Shown one piece after another: positions 1 through 8,317 of a stretch of 42,737 bases of DNA. The notes under the pieces were generated by a model that made no database searches, was not told the origin of the DNA, and saw only the letters and a program-made list of their open reading frames with translations. The stretch's first letter is position 1. Each line of letters begins with the position of its first letter. The DNA comes from Chloroflexota bacterium (GTDB lineage: Bacteria; Chloroflexota; Anaerolineae; Anaerolineales; Villigracilaceae), in NCBI GenBank assembly GCA_016234485.1, contig JACRBL010000066.1, positions 1 to 42,737 of the forward strand. The letters are read 5' to 3'. Made by a program: the position numbers and the translations under genes.

Positions 1-128
1 AAGAATTGGCTTGCGCAAACAAACTGCACGACTCGATGGATGAGGTACTGGCTTCTGCCGAATACATGCTGGCACAACAGAATAAACCAACCAGCACTTT
101 CCATTTGTCGTTTTCTAAACTTCTATGA
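1..128 (+). CDS. C-terminal 41 residues of an unidentified protein (partial)
   Basis: The third frame is open from the window edge to a TGA at 126-128 and encodes 41 residues ending FHLSFSKLL. The stop overlaps the ATG of the next gene as ATGA, the usual sign of translational coupling, so this is probably the true tail of an upstream gene. The fragment is mainly polar and helix-prone, with no recognisable motif. Function cannot be assigned. Confidence 0.55.
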   Translation, partial: ELACANKLHDSMDEVLASAEYMLAQQNKPTSTFHLSFSKLL

Positions 129-466
129 ACGACTACTTAGTACTCGGAATAGTTTTTTGGACAATAGGATATCTTGCGGCTAGAGACATTATTACTATTA
201 AAGAATTGGATCCTTATTGGCAGCGTTTTATTATTGTCCCTCGCTGGCTGTATTATATTTGCGGAGCGCCAAAATCACCTTTCCGTCCAGCAGGGTTGAT
301 TATGGCAAGAATCCTCGGGGCGCAACTTACGGCAATCGCCCTTGTGCTTTTTTCATTAATATGTTTGAACTGGCAAATTAGCCCAGGCTGGTTCATCTTT
401 GGGCTTTTTGCTAGTGGTCTAATTCCGTACCTATTAGTGTATTTTTATTCCAACACCGCTCGCTAA
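125..466 (+). CDS. Small integral membrane protein, function unknown
   Basis: 113 residues with a hydrophobic segment at about 4-20 and two more at about 65-82 and 87-108. Between them lies an amphipathic stretch rich in Trp, Tyr and Pro (around DPYWQRF and VPRWLYYI). The start overlaps the preceding stop (ATGA), which supports coupling and an operon with the upstream partial gene. The gene is more AT-rich than the acyltransferase genes that follow, which may indicate a different origin. I do not recognise a family. No active-site motif is visible and the prediction rests on the reading frame, coupling and membrane topology. Confidence 0.6.
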   Translation: MNDYLVLGIVFWTIGYLAARDIITIKELDPYWQRFIIVPRWLYYICGAPKSPFRPAGLIMARILGAQLTAIALVLFSLICLNWQISPGWFIFGLFASGLIPYLLVYFYSNTAR

Positions 467-629
467 TATGCCGCTTGAATGTATCGGACTTTTAAGAAAC
501 TGAACAAGCCTTGTTTGTTAAAAAGAATCTGACGGCAAGCAAATCAAAGCCACCTCCACATCGGATGATTCCCAAAATCTGTGATTTAATGGGGGACGCC
601 ATTCCGCTGGCCTCATCTATGGAGACTCC
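467..629. other. Intergenic space before the acyltransferase cluster
   Basis: About 160 bases without a convincing gene or terminator hairpin. The only clear signal is a Shine-Dalgarno-like GGAG shortly before the ATG at 630. Confidence 0.4.
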
Positions 630-1721
630 ATGACCGAATCCCCAACCCCGCGCCCGCGCGTTTTGTGGGTGGATATTGTCCGCGCCGTGTCTGCGTTTGG
701 CGTGGTCTTCACGCACGTCACCATGAACATCGTCTATTATTGGGACAAAAAACCCCTCGTACGCGGCGACGAAATCTGGTGGACGACGGGCGTGTTCTAC
801 GCCTTCCTCGCCCGTTCGGCCCTCGGTCTCTTCTTTATGATCAGCGGCTACCTCCTGCTTCCCACCCTCGCCGACACCTTCACCTTCCTCAAAAAACGTC
901 TTTGGAAATTGCTTCTCCCGCTGGCGTTCTGGGGAACCTTCTATTATTTCTGGCGCGGCCAGGTCCCCGAAGAGCCGGTCAAAGCGCTCAAGTTCATCCT
1001 CGTTTCCTTGCTGGCGGGCAACGTGGAATTTCACCTCTGGTTCCTGTACGCCTTCGTTGGCGTTTACCTCTTCGTTCCCATCCTCAGCATCTTCATCCGT
1101 CACGCCAAAGAGAGCGACATCTGGTATTACGCCGCCATCTGGTTCCTGGTGGGGCCGATCTTCACCCAAATTTTCTGGCGGACAGAAATCTACATCGCCC
1201 TTGCCCAACTCGGATATTTCTCGGGATACACGGGCTTCTTCCTTTTAGGATATTTGCTCGGTCGCCGCGATCTGGACCGTCGGTGGACTCTGGCCTCCTG
1301 GCTTTTGATTCCGCTTTGGGCCGCCGCCGAGACCTTCGCCATGCGCGGCGAGGTGCGCGCCACCAAGTTCATGGACGACCAATGGTTCGAGGTACTCACT
1401 GTCCACGTGGCGCCGTACACGGTGGTGTGGTTCATCGCGCTGAAGGGACTCGGTCAACGCGTCCAGGCGCGGCTGGCCGAAAGGTCACGCGCGCCCGCTG
1501 TCTGGGAGGCGATGAGCCGGGCCAGTTTGGGCGTCATCCTTGTCCACATCTTCATCCTGGATATTATGTACAAAGGCTTCGGTGGCCTTCATCTCGCCCC
1601 GTCTGATTTCCACCCCGCGCTGTCTGTGCCGATTGTCTCGGTCGTTTGCTATCTCATCTCGTTTGCGTTGGTGTATGTAATTCAGCGCATCCCGCTGGCG
1701 AAACATATCGTCGCATCGTAA
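630..1721 (+). CDS. Acyltransferase family 3 (OafA/YrhL-like) membrane protein, copy 1
   Basis: 363 residues with about ten hydrophobic segments, the size and profile of acyltransferase-3 domain proteins. These move acyl groups across or at the cytoplasmic membrane onto sugars, polysaccharides or peptidoglycan. The N-terminal block WVDIVRAVSAFGVVFTHV carries the family's Arg and conserved His. LFFMISGYLL matches the family's typical FFxxSGfll block, and FHLWFLYAFVGVYL matches the third conserved block. A GGAG lies before the ATG. It is the first of three consecutive paralogues in one orientation. The acceptor molecule cannot be inferred because no glycosyltransferase or polysaccharide gene lies nearby. 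Confidence 0.88.
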   Translation: MTESPTPRPRVLWVDIVRAVSAFGVVFTHVTMNIVYYWDKKPLVRGDEIWWTTGVFYAFLARSALGLFFMISGYLLLPTLADTFTFLKKRLWKLLLPLAFWGTFYYFWRGQVPEEPVKALKFILVSLLAGNVEFHLWFLYAFVGVYLFVPILSIFIRHAKESDIWYYAAIWFLVGPIFTQIFWRTEIYIALAQLGYFSGYTGFFLLGYLLGRRDLDRRWTLASWLLIPLWAAAETFAMRGEVRATKFMDDQWFEVLTVHVAPYTVVWFIALKGLGQRVQARLAERSRAPAVWEAMSRASLGVILVHIFILDIMYKGFGGLHLAPSDFHPALSVPIVSVVCYLISFALVYVIQRIPLAKHIVAS

Positions 1722-1733
1722 GGAATTCTCTTC

Positions 1734-2765
1734 ATGCAATCTCCCTCGCGTCCCTCCTACCTCCCCTGGGTGGACCTCACCCGTATCATCGCCATCTTGT
1801 TTGTGATCATCGTCCACGTTTCCTATCGCCTCATCAATGAATGGGGGCGCATCCCCTTTGATTGGTGGATGGTGGGGAACGTGGTCGAAGGCCTCAGCCG
1901 CACCGCCGTCTCGTTATATATCATGGTGAGCGGCTATCTCAATTTATCGCATCCGCTCCCCATGAAGGAATATTTCCAGCGCAGGATTCCGCGCGTGCTG
2001 ATTCTATTGGTGACGTGGTCGCTCATCCACATGATTTTGCTGGTTGTTGTTGGGCAGGGCGAATACACTTTCCTTTCGACCTTCCGCGCCATTTTGACAG
2101 GCGACGTGTACCTCCACCTCTGGTTCCTCTACGCGCTGTTTGGCTTTTATCTCATCACGCCCGTATTCCAAAAAATTGTGGAAACCGATCGCAACATCAT
2201 CTGGTATTTCTTGATTTTGTGGATCGTCTTCGAGCCGCTGGCCTTCCTCTTCGAGCGCTTCGCCGACCTGGAATTTGGTATCCTTCTCCCGCAAGCGACC
2301 GGCTATTTTGGTTATTATCTTTTGGGCTATTTGCTCGCCACGCGCGAGTTCACCAAAAAACAGGTCTGGCTGGGACTGGGCGCGTACATCCTTGCGACCC
2401 TCTTCATCATCTTCACCACCTGGGGTATGACGGCCTCCTCAGGCAAGCCCGATACCACTTTCTATGACATCAATGGCTTCCCCGTCATTATCGGCGCGGT
2501 TGGCCTGTTCATTGTCATCAAGACCTTCAACGTAGATTCCCCGGCGCTCCGCTTTTTTGGCAAGACCACCACCGGCATCTATCTCATGCACTACATCGTG
2601 CTGGAGTTTGTCAAGCGCGGCATCTTGGGCGTAAAGCTCACCGCCACCAGCCCCATCAATCCCTATTTAGGCGTCCCGCTCGCCACCCTGGCAATCTTCC
2701 TGATTTCGGCGCTCATCACCTGGATCTTCCTGCAAATCCCCGTTCTCAAGAAGATCGTTTCGTAA
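1734..2765 (+). CDS. Acyltransferase family 3 membrane protein, copy 2
   Basis: 343 residues, starting 12 nt after the stop of copy 1 with AGGA upstream, so almost certainly co-transcribed. It has the same conserved blocks: WVDLTRIIAILFVIIVHV with the catalytic-type His, LYIMVSGYLNL, and LHLWFLYALFGFYL. About ten transmembrane segments end in a C-terminal basic tail. The blocks line up with both neighbours while the loops differ, which suggests an old tandem duplication with separate substrates. A strong hairpin follows at 2774-2800. Function is acyl transfer at the membrane by family; the substrate is unknown. Confidence 0.88.
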   Translation: MQSPSRPSYLPWVDLTRIIAILFVIIVHVSYRLINEWGRIPFDWWMVGNVVEGLSRTAVSLYIMVSGYLNLSHPLPMKEYFQRRIPRVLILLVTWSLIHMILLVVVGQGEYTFLSTFRAILTGDVYLHLWFLYALFGFYLITPVFQKIVETDRNIIWYFLILWIVFEPLAFLFERFADLEFGILLPQATGYFGYYLLGYLLATREFTKKQVWLGLGAYILATLFIIFTTWGMTASSGKPDTTFYDINGFPVIIGAVGLFIVIKTFNVDSPALRFFGKTTTGIYLMHYIVLEFVKRGILGVKLTATSPINPYLGVPLATLAIFLISALITWIFLQIPVLKKIVS

Positions 2766-2773
2766 AAAATTTT

Positions 2774-2804
2774 GGTTTTCCCGTTTTTGTTGGGAAAACC
2801 TTTT
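2774..2804 (+). terminator. Intrinsic terminator after acyltransferase copy 2
   Basis: A perfect 9-bp stem, GGTTTTCCC (2774-2782) with GGGAAAACC (2792-2800), encloses a 9-nt loop and is followed by TTTT. It lies 9 nt after the stop at 2765. It suggests that copy 3 has its own promoter. Confidence 0.7.
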
Positions 2805-2812
2805 CAGCCACA

Positions 2813-2886
2813 AAGGCACCAAGTACACACAGGGGGATAAAGGGGTTGATTTTCAAGCAGTTTTCCTTCGTGACCTTGGTGTCCTT
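2813..2886. repeat. Degenerate inverted repeat (CACCAAG / CTTGGTG type)
   Basis: AAGGCACCAAG at 2813-2823 is answered by CTTGGTGTCCTT at 2875-2886, an imperfect inverted repeat around an AT-rich middle. Its right end (CTTAGTGTTAAAAAAA) resembles the CTTCGTGTTAAAAAAA sequence before pepF at about 21850. It looks like a worn dispersed repeat, not a regulatory site. Confidence 0.45.
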
Positions 2887-2918
2887 AGTGTTAAAAAAAT
2901 GGTTTCTCCGTTTGTGGG

Positions 2919-2924
2919 TATAAT
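2919..2924 (+). promoter_or_regulatory. Probable -10 box for acyltransferase copy 3
   Basis: A perfect TATAAT lies 28 nt before the ATG at 2953. No good -35 hexamer is visible at 16-18 nt spacing. A transcript starting near 2931 would exclude the upstream in-frame ATG at 2899 and supports 2953 as the start. Confidence 0.45.
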
Positions 2925-2952
2925 CGGGCGAATTTCCACCCCTGAGGTTTTG

Positions 2953-4017
2953 ATGCAAGACACCCCTGTTTCACAATCCGATTCGCGCCATCTTTGGGCC
3001 GATTTCGTCCGCAATATCGGCATCCTGCTCGTCATTCTGGGGCATGTCTCTGGCATGGTTCTCCAGCGCGACGACCACATTCCCTTTTTGGATTGGCTGG
3101 CTGGCGATCTTTTCAACGTGATCGCGCGCGCTTGCGTTCCACTTCTCTTCATGGTCAGCGGCGCGCTCCTGCTTCCCAAACAGGAAAGCGTTGGCGATTT
3201 TTACCGCAAGCGTTTTCGGCGCGTCATCTTCCCCTTTCTGTTTTGGTCAGTTTTGTACCTGCTATGGAATCGGGCTGGCTTTGAAGGCTACACCTTCTTC
3301 AACGCCCTCAAGACCATCATCGTCACGATCGTGGTCGCGCCCGCCGAATACCATCTCTGGTTCATGTACGAACTCTTTGGCATGTACATGCTCACCCCGT
3401 TGTTCCGCAAAGCGGTGGATGGACAGCGCGAAACCGTGCTCTGGTATTTTGTCGCCATCTGGTTTATCTTCGGCCCGCTCAAACGCCTCTTTCAAACCTA
3501 CGTCCCATACGACATCATTTTCGACCTCGGCTACCTCACGGGTTACATCGGCTACTTTGTGTTGGGTTATTTGCTGGTTCGCATCCCGCTCAAAAAGTGG
3601 ATGGTTTGGACTGCCGCTGTTGTGTACATCGCCTCCGCGCTCTTTACGGCAGGCATAACCGCCTACAACTTTATCTACAACCCAGGTAAGACCGAGTTTT
3701 ACCAAAACCTATTGGGCGTCAACATTGTGTTCCTTTCAGTCTCCGCTTACATCTTGCTGAGGGCCGCGGGCGAAGCCATCTTTTCAACGCCGCGTCCGCG
3801 CCTGGGGAAGATTGCCGTTGCGCTCACCTCCGCCAGCTTCGGCATGTACCTCGTCCACGTGTTTGTGTTGAACTTCCTGCGCGTGAAAAATCTCGGCCCG
3901 CTAGATGGCCCCACCATTTTGATGATTCCCTTCACGACCCTCCTCGTCTTTGCCATTTCGTGGATCATCATTTTCTTCCTGCAAAAAATCCCCTACGTCC
4001 GCGCCCTCGTGGCTTGA
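2953..4017 (+). CDS. Acyltransferase family 3 membrane protein, copy 3
   Basis: 354 residues from the ATG at 2953, which has a GAGG five nt upstream. An in-frame ATG at 2899 would add 18 residues but lies before the TATAAT at 2919. Family blocks are WADFVRNIGILLVILGHV with the conserved His, LLFMVSGALLL, and YHLWFMYELFGMYML. The last helix ends in a basic tail (FFLQKIPYVRALVA) very like copies 1 and 2. The stop lies only two bases from the stop of the convergent SEDS gene, with no terminator between, so read-through would make antisense RNA for either gene. Confidence 0.87.
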   Translation: MQDTPVSQSDSRHLWADFVRNIGILLVILGHVSGMVLQRDDHIPFLDWLAGDLFNVIARACVPLLFMVSGALLLPKQESVGDFYRKRFRRVIFPFLFWSVLYLLWNRAGFEGYTFFNALKTIIVTIVVAPAEYHLWFMYELFGMYMLTPLFRKAVDGQRETVLWYFVAIWFIFGPLKRLFQTYVPYDIIFDLGYLTGYIGYFVLGYLLVRIPLKKWMVWTAAVVYIASALFTAGITAYNFIYNPGKTEFYQNLLGVNIVFLSVSAYILLRAAGEAIFSTPRPRLGKIAVALTSASFGMYLVHVFVLNFLRVKNLGPLDGPTILMIPFTTLLVFAISWIIIFFLQKIPYVRALVA

Positions 4018-4019
4018 CG

Positions 4020-6482
4020 CTACGGTTCCAGCGCCTCTTTCAGCAACGCCTCGCCGATGGACATCGCCAGCGAGGCGTTGTCTTCTTCCAGCAGGACGAC
4101 CAGCGTGAGCGGCGCGCCCTGCCAATTGGGCAACGTCCCCGCCACGAACCAGGCGAAGGATTTCTCTTTTTCGCTGGACCTCGCCCCATACCGCCAGAAC
4201 AATTCTTCGGAGACGCGTAACGCCTCCGCCGCCGCGAGCGCTTCCGCCTCATCCATGACGGGGAGCGGGCCGCGGCTTGCGGACAGGATCACCCACCCTT
4301 GGGCCGGCGTGTTCACGGCCAACGCGATGCGCGGCGCGGCAAGAACGCCTCCATTACTAAGCGGGGAAAACGCCAGCGCGATCTGCAACGGGCTGACGCG
4401 CAAATTTTCGATCTCGCCAAATGTTGACGCCGTACCGACGGGCATCCGCAAGTCGGGCGCGGAATAGAGGCCGAGCTCCTCGTAGAAGGCGCGCAGTTGC
4501 GCCGCTTCGGGGCCGGAAACCTGTCCGAAGCGCGCGGCCCGCAGAGGGTCCAGAAGAGAGCCGAAGGGGTACGCGCCTTGGGCGGCGCGATTCACCAGCG
4601 GTGAGTTCGGGTCGGTTTGCAGGCTGTCCCCGGTCTCGTCGAGTTTGTTTGGGTCGTAGGTAGGATGCGAGGCCAGCGCGAGAATTTCTCCGCTTTGTGA
4701 ATCCATGAGAATGAGCGCGCCAACATGTTCGCCGAGGAGACGGTCGGCGGAGCGTTGCAGGTCGAGGTCAATGCTGAGGCGAAGGTCGAGACCGGGAGGA
4801 GGAGTTCCGTAGAGCAGGTTGTGCCACAAAACGAGGCTGGACGGGTTGCCCTGAAAGCCGCGCAGGTAACCATCAAGGCTGGCTTCGAGGCCGGCCTGTC
4901 CGAAAATGGGATGCGTATAGCCAGAAAGAGGGGAAAGATCGGGATAGAGATATTCGCGGACAAAGATGTTTTCGCGCAAGGTTGTGATGGTGATGGGCTG
5001 GTTGCCGCGGTCGAGGAGCGCGCCGCGTTGGACGAAGCGGTCGGCGATGGAGCGGCGGGCGTTGTCGGTGCGGGTCAGCAGGTCGGGGCCGCGGACGATG
5101 GCCCACCAACCTGTGGCGAGCGCGGAGGCAAACAGCCCGAGGAAGAACAGGCCGACGAGGAAGGTGTACGGACGCGGGGAGGCGAGCGGAGCGGGTTCGT
5201 CTTCGGGTTGGCTGGAGACGCGCAGGAGCAGCGCCAGGGCCAGGAACGATGTCAACAACGAGGAGCCGCCATACGAGACGAAGGGAAGCGTCACGCCTGT
5301 CAACGGGAGCAGGCGCAGGTTGCCGCCGATGATGAGCAGGCTTTGCACGCCGAGGTAGGCCGTCACGCCGCCCGCCAGCAGGCGTTGGAAGCGGTCAGGG
5401 GCGGTTAATGCGGCGTGGGCGCCGCGGGTGAGCAAAATGCCGAGGAGGGTCAGCAGGGCGGCCGCGCCGAGAAAGCCCGTCTCTTCGACGATGGAGGTGT
5501 AGATGAAATCGGAGAGGGCCACTGGCACAAGCGTGGGCGAGCCGAGGCCTGGGCCGCGCCCGAAGAGGCCGCCGTTGGCGATGGCGAGCAGAGATTGGAT
5601 GACCTGGTACGAGCGGCCGCTGGGATCTGTCCACGGGCTGAGCCAGGCTTCGAGCCGCGCGTGGATGATGTCCACGAAAAAGTAGCCGACGAGGGCGGCC
5701 AGCCCCAGCCCCGCGAAGGTGACGAGGAGGACGCGTCGTTTTCCGGTGGCGAGGAAGAGGATGATGGTGTAAAGAAGGAGAAAAATGGAGGCCGTGCCGA
5801 GGTCGCGTTGAACGACGAGGATGAGGAGCGAAATGCCTGTCATGATCGCGGTGGGGACGATGAGCGGAATCGCGAGGACGCGTTGCAAAGATTGGGCGCG
5901 CAGACTTTCGAACGTCTCGGCAGGGAGACGGTTGGCGAGGTAGGCCGCCAGGTAGATGACGAGCAGAAGTTTCAGCGGCTCGGATGGTTGCAGGTAAACG
6001 TCCGCGCCGCCGATCCAGAGACGCGGCCCGAAGCCAGATGGGTTGGAGCCGAAGACGAGTGTGAGCGCGGTGAGGAGAATCCCGCCCGTGAGCGCGAGGT
6101 ATTTGTAGCGGCGTAAAAATAAAAGGTCAGTGGGGAAACGCAGGAGCAGGAAAAAGCCAAGCGTAGAAGCAGTCAACCAGATGGCTTGGCGCGCGCCGAA
6201 GTACGGGTCGAGTCGCCAGACGGTGAGCAATCCCCATCCGCTGAGGAGAAACGCGGTGGGGAGCAGAAACGCGTCCGAATCGGGAACGCGGCGCGAGGTC
6301 AGATGTTGAACGAGGAGGAAGAGGGCCAGCCAGATGGCGAAGCCGATCCAATGATCCCAGCGCAGGTCGGTCTGCCACGTCCGCTCGCGCACGGCGGGCG
6401 AGAGAGTCAGGATGACCGAGAAAAGGAGGAGGAACGCAACCGAGAATGAGGTCAGGTTGCGTCGCAGGGTTGGATGATTCAC
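4020..6482 (-). CDS. SEDS (FtsW/RodA-type) glycosyltransferase fused to a degenerate PBP transpeptidase-like domain
   Basis: 820 residues from a GTG at 6482, whose GTGA overlaps the stop of the FHA gene. The N-terminal ~410 residues are a ten-helix SEDS peptidoglycan polymerase: LEAWLSPWTDPSGRSYQVIQ, NGGLFGRGPG, SDFIYTSIVEETG and VTLPFVSYGGSS are all family landmarks, and the catalytic-loop Asp is present. After another helix comes a class B PBP-like region (RGALLDRGNQPI, LILMDSQSGEILALAS, VNRAAQGAYPFGS). The active-site tetrad that should be SxxK is S642-L-L-D645, so the lysine is missing. No KTG motif follows; the region reads SSEKEKSFAWFVAGT. The SEDS half looks active. The PBP half probably acts only as a scaffold or activator, which is inference. 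Confidence 0.88.
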   Translation of the reverse strand: MNHPTLRRNLTSFSVAFLLLFSVILTLSPAVRERTWQTDLRWDHWIGFAIWLALFLLVQHLTSRRVPDSDAFLLPTAFLLSGWGLLTVWRLDPYFGARQAIWLTASTLGFFLLLRFPTDLLFLRRYKYLALTGGILLTALTLVFGSNPSGFGPRLWIGGADVYLQPSEPLKLLLVIYLAAYLANRLPAETFESLRAQSLQRVLAIPLIVPTAIMTGISLLILVVQRDLGTASIFLLLYTIILFLATGKRRVLLVTFAGLGLAALVGYFFVDIIHARLEAWLSPWTDPSGRSYQVIQSLLAIANGGLFGRGPGLGSPTLVPVALSDFIYTSIVEETGFLGAAALLTLLGILLTRGAHAALTAPDRFQRLLAGGVTAYLGVQSLLIIGGNLRLLPLTGVTLPFVSYGGSSLLTSFLALALLLRVSSQPEDEPAPLASPRPYTFLVGLFFLGLFASALATGWWAIVRGPDLLTRTDNARRSIADRFVQRGALLDRGNQPITITTLRENIFVREYLYPDLSPLSGYTHPIFGQAGLEASLDGYLRGFQGNPSSLVLWHNLLYGTPPPGLDLRLSIDLDLQRSADRLLGEHVGALILMDSQSGEILALASHPTYDPNKLDETGDSLQTDPNSPLVNRAAQGAYPFGSLLDPLRAARFGQVSGPEAAQLRAFYEELGLYSAPDLRMPVGTASTFGEIENLRVSPLQIALAFSPLSNGGVLAAPRIALAVNTPAQGWVILSASRGPLPVMDEAEALAAAEALRVSEELFWRYGARSSEKEKSFAWFVAGTLPNWQGAPLTLVVLLEEDNASLAMSIGEALLKEALEP

Positions 6483-6937
6483 AGACGGGTGGTGGGGGAG
6501 GGGTCGGCGGACGCGCCAATGCTGACGATGACGGCGGTGTGGCCGCATTCGATCTGGTCGCCTGTGGCGAGAACGGTGGGCGTGGCGAGCGCGGACTGGT
6601 TGAGGCGCGTGCCATTGGTGGAGCCGAGGTCTTCGACCCACCATTGGCCGTGATGGAAACTGAGGCGCACGTGGCGGGCGGAGATGGCGTCGTCATTAAG
6701 AACGAGATCGCAGGCGGGGTCGCGTCCGAAGGTGAGCTCGGTTTGTTGGAAGGTGCGGCGGGTTGTTCCGCCCTGTCCATGCTGGATGGCGAGATCGAGC
6801 GCGGGCGCTTTGCGAAGCGCGAGGGCGAGTCCTTGCTGTTGCAGTCCGCGCCAAAGCGTGAAGAGCGCCCATCCGAGGAAAGCGTAGAGGCAGATGGAGA
6901 GGGCGAGTCGCAGGATGAGGACGAGGACCGCGCTCAT
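6479..6937 (-). CDS. Membrane-anchored FHA-domain protein (FhaB-like)
   Basis: 152 residues. A single N-terminal hydrophobic helix (about 3-28) is followed by a short linker and a C-terminal forkhead-associated domain. FHA landmarks are GRDPACDLVLND, SARHVRLSF and DLGSTNGTRLN, which carry the Gly-Arg, Ser-x-x-His and Asn residues used to bind phosphothreonine. Its ATG overlaps the stop of the upstream FHA gene and its stop overlaps the GTG of the SEDS fusion, so the three genes are tightly coupled. The order resembles the fhaA-fhaB...rodA-pbpA region of Actinobacteria. No Ser/Thr kinase or phosphatase gene is in the window, so its phosphorylated partner is unknown. Confidence 0.88.
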   Translation of the reverse strand: MSAVLVLILRLALSICLYAFLGWALFTLWRGLQQQGLALALRKAPALDLAIQHGQGGTTRRTFQQTELTFGRDPACDLVLNDDAISARHVRLSFHHGQWWVEDLGSTNGTRLNQSALATPTVLATGDQIECGHTAVIVSIGASADPSPTTRL

Positions 6938-7755
6938 TTTTTCTTGATGCGGGAATCTGGGTAGGTTTTGAGGATGGCGGTAGCGCGTTCGGTGGATTTT
7001 TTGTCGAGCGGCCCGGTCTCGCGCAGGTCGAGGCGCGGTGGGGGATTGTCCTGCCCAAAGACGAGGGTGAAGCCAGCCAGCGAGATCACGTCCCCCGGAT
7101 AGAGAATGCTCTGGCTGGTGCGCTGTCCGTTGACGTAAGTTCCGCCCGTTGAGTTGAGGTCAAATAGCACGAAACGGCCTTTGATGGCACGCAGTTGGGC
7201 ATGGTTGCGCGAGACGCGCGGATCGTCCACGACCATCTGGTTTTCGAGGCGGCGTCCAATGTTGACGACTGGCACGCTGAGCGGGAAAACCTTACGCCCG
7301 TCAATGATGAGGAATGCGTTCTGCGGGAGTGAATTGTCTTCGGCCTGGGGCGCTTCGATCTGCGCGACGACTTCGGTGGGGCCGAGCGATTCCACTTTGT
7401 GCGAGACGATGACGCGCGCTTCACTCTCGCCCAACGCCGCGTCGGACGCGACCGAAAGGGTGGGGGGCGCGGCAAACTCCAGCCCGGCCTCTCGTCCAAC
7501 CGCCTTGAGGGTTTCGTTCAGCGCGTTGAGGAGTTGCGCGTCCTGCCAACGGGAAAGCGCGTTGGGGTGGACGATGAGCGTGAAAATGTTCGGCGCGGCG
7601 CCCGTCTCCGATTTGTTTGAAACGCTGGCTTGAATGGCGGAGGCCAATCGCTGCAGTACATCCCGCTCCAGTTTTTGGCCTGGTAACAAACTGACCATGC
7701 GTACTTCGATCAGTTCCTGGATCAGCGCTTCGAGTTTTTGGAGTTTGCTTTTCAT
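6934..7755 (-). CDS. FhaA-like protein: DUF3662-type N-terminal domain plus FHA domain
   Basis: 273 residues from the ATG at 7755. Residues ~1-115 (MKSKLQKLEALIQELIE...) match the N-terminal DUF3662/FhaA-type domain. A linker follows, then a C-terminal FHA domain (NIGRRLENQMVVDDPRVSRN, then DLNSTGGTYVNG). FHA domains bind phosphothreonine; in Actinobacteria the equivalent gene sits next to rodA and pbpA and helps tie wall synthesis to Ser/Thr kinases. An earlier in-frame start would add 15 residues, but 7755 is favoured because TATAAT ends exactly 7 nt before it (see promoter). It is the first gene of the FHA-FHA-SEDS operon. No transmembrane helix is visible. Confidence 0.87.
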   Translation of the reverse strand: MKSKLQKLEALIQELIEVRMVSLLPGQKLERDVLQRLASAIQASVSNKSETGAAPNIFTLIVHPNALSRWQDAQLLNALNETLKAVGREAGLEFAAPPTLSVASDAALGESEARVIVSHKVESLGPTEVVAQIEAPQAEDNSLPQNAFLIIDGRKVFPLSVPVVNIGRRLENQMVVDDPRVSRNHAQLRAIKGRFVLFDLNSTGGTYVNGQRTSQSILYPGDVISLAGFTLVFGQDNPPPRLDLRETGPLDKKSTERATAILKTYPDSRIKKK

Positions 7756-7762
7756 AAAAAGG

Positions 7763-7791
7763 ATTATAGAGGCGACAGGATGATTTTGCAA
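7763..7791 (-). promoter_or_regulatory. Promoter of the FHA-FHA-SEDS operon, probably giving leaderless mRNA
   Basis: On the minus strand, TTGCAA (7786-7791) is separated by exactly 17 nt from TATAAT (7763-7768). Only 7 nt (CCTTTTT) separate the -10 box from the ATG at 7755, so the expected +1 is at or next to the A of the start codon. No Shine-Dalgarno sequence is present. Confidence 0.72.
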
Positions 7792-7831
7792 GCCTGCCAT
7801 GGTACGGGCAAAATGGCGTCGAAAAAGAAAA

Positions 7832-7862
7832 TTGGCCTCTTGCTTTGAGCTTGAGAGGCCAA
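7832..7862 (-). terminator. Hairpin with minus-strand U-tract
   Basis: TTGGCCTCT (7832-7840) pairs perfectly with AGAGGCCAA (7854-7862). Read on the minus strand the hairpin is followed by TTTTCTTTTTC, the layout of an intrinsic terminator. It would end leftward transcripts entering from 7969-8193 before the fhaA promoter. Confidence 0.6.
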
Positions 7863-7968
7863 CTGGGTGGATTAGATTTGCAGGTAGGGGGAACTGGTCA
7901 AGGCTTGATCAAATCAAAATGGGTGAAGTAGTCGAGCGGAGCGCCAAGCGCGGGTGTAATAAGTACGT

Positions 7969-8193
7969 CTAATGTCGGGTTAATAAACGATTGAAGGCTC
8001 CCTGGGCGCGCCTAGGAAGCCAATCGGCCAGACGAGTAGCGTTCTGCCGTCGCTCCAACAGCGGCAAACCGCAGATGTACAGCGCCAGCAAACTGAAAAT
8101 CAGCGGTGTTAGCACAGCCCACAGCCGAGCGTTTTCATTTTGCCAAATACTTGCCGAAACAGTCGTCTGGTTGTAGTATAGGCGGGACGTCAT
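7969..8193 (-). CDS. Short hypothetical protein, possibly a gene remnant
   Basis: 74 residues with one hydrophobic segment (LTPLIFSLLALYICGLPLL) and a basic tail (RLADWLPRRAQGAFNRLL). It lies in a 560-base stretch between fhaA and the DinB-like gene that otherwise lacks genes. A terminator-like hairpin in the same orientation follows at 7832-7862, which argues mildly for a transcribed gene. The tail loosely recalls N-terminal parts of some transposases, but no catalytic residues are present and I cannot confirm that. It may be a truncated fragment. Confidence 0.3.
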   Translation of the reverse strand: MTSRLYYNQTTVSASIWQNENARLWAVLTPLIFSLLALYICGLPLLERRQNATRLADWLPRRAQGAFNRLLTRH

Positions 8194-8317
8194 GGTGTTT
8201 CACCGTTCAGGAGATGTGTTGTCGCTAACACTATTATCTCTGAGACGTCCGTTTTGTGTGGTCAATGTTCTACAATTTCAACTGCGTAAGTACTGTCACT
8301 GAAAACTGGAGCGTCCC

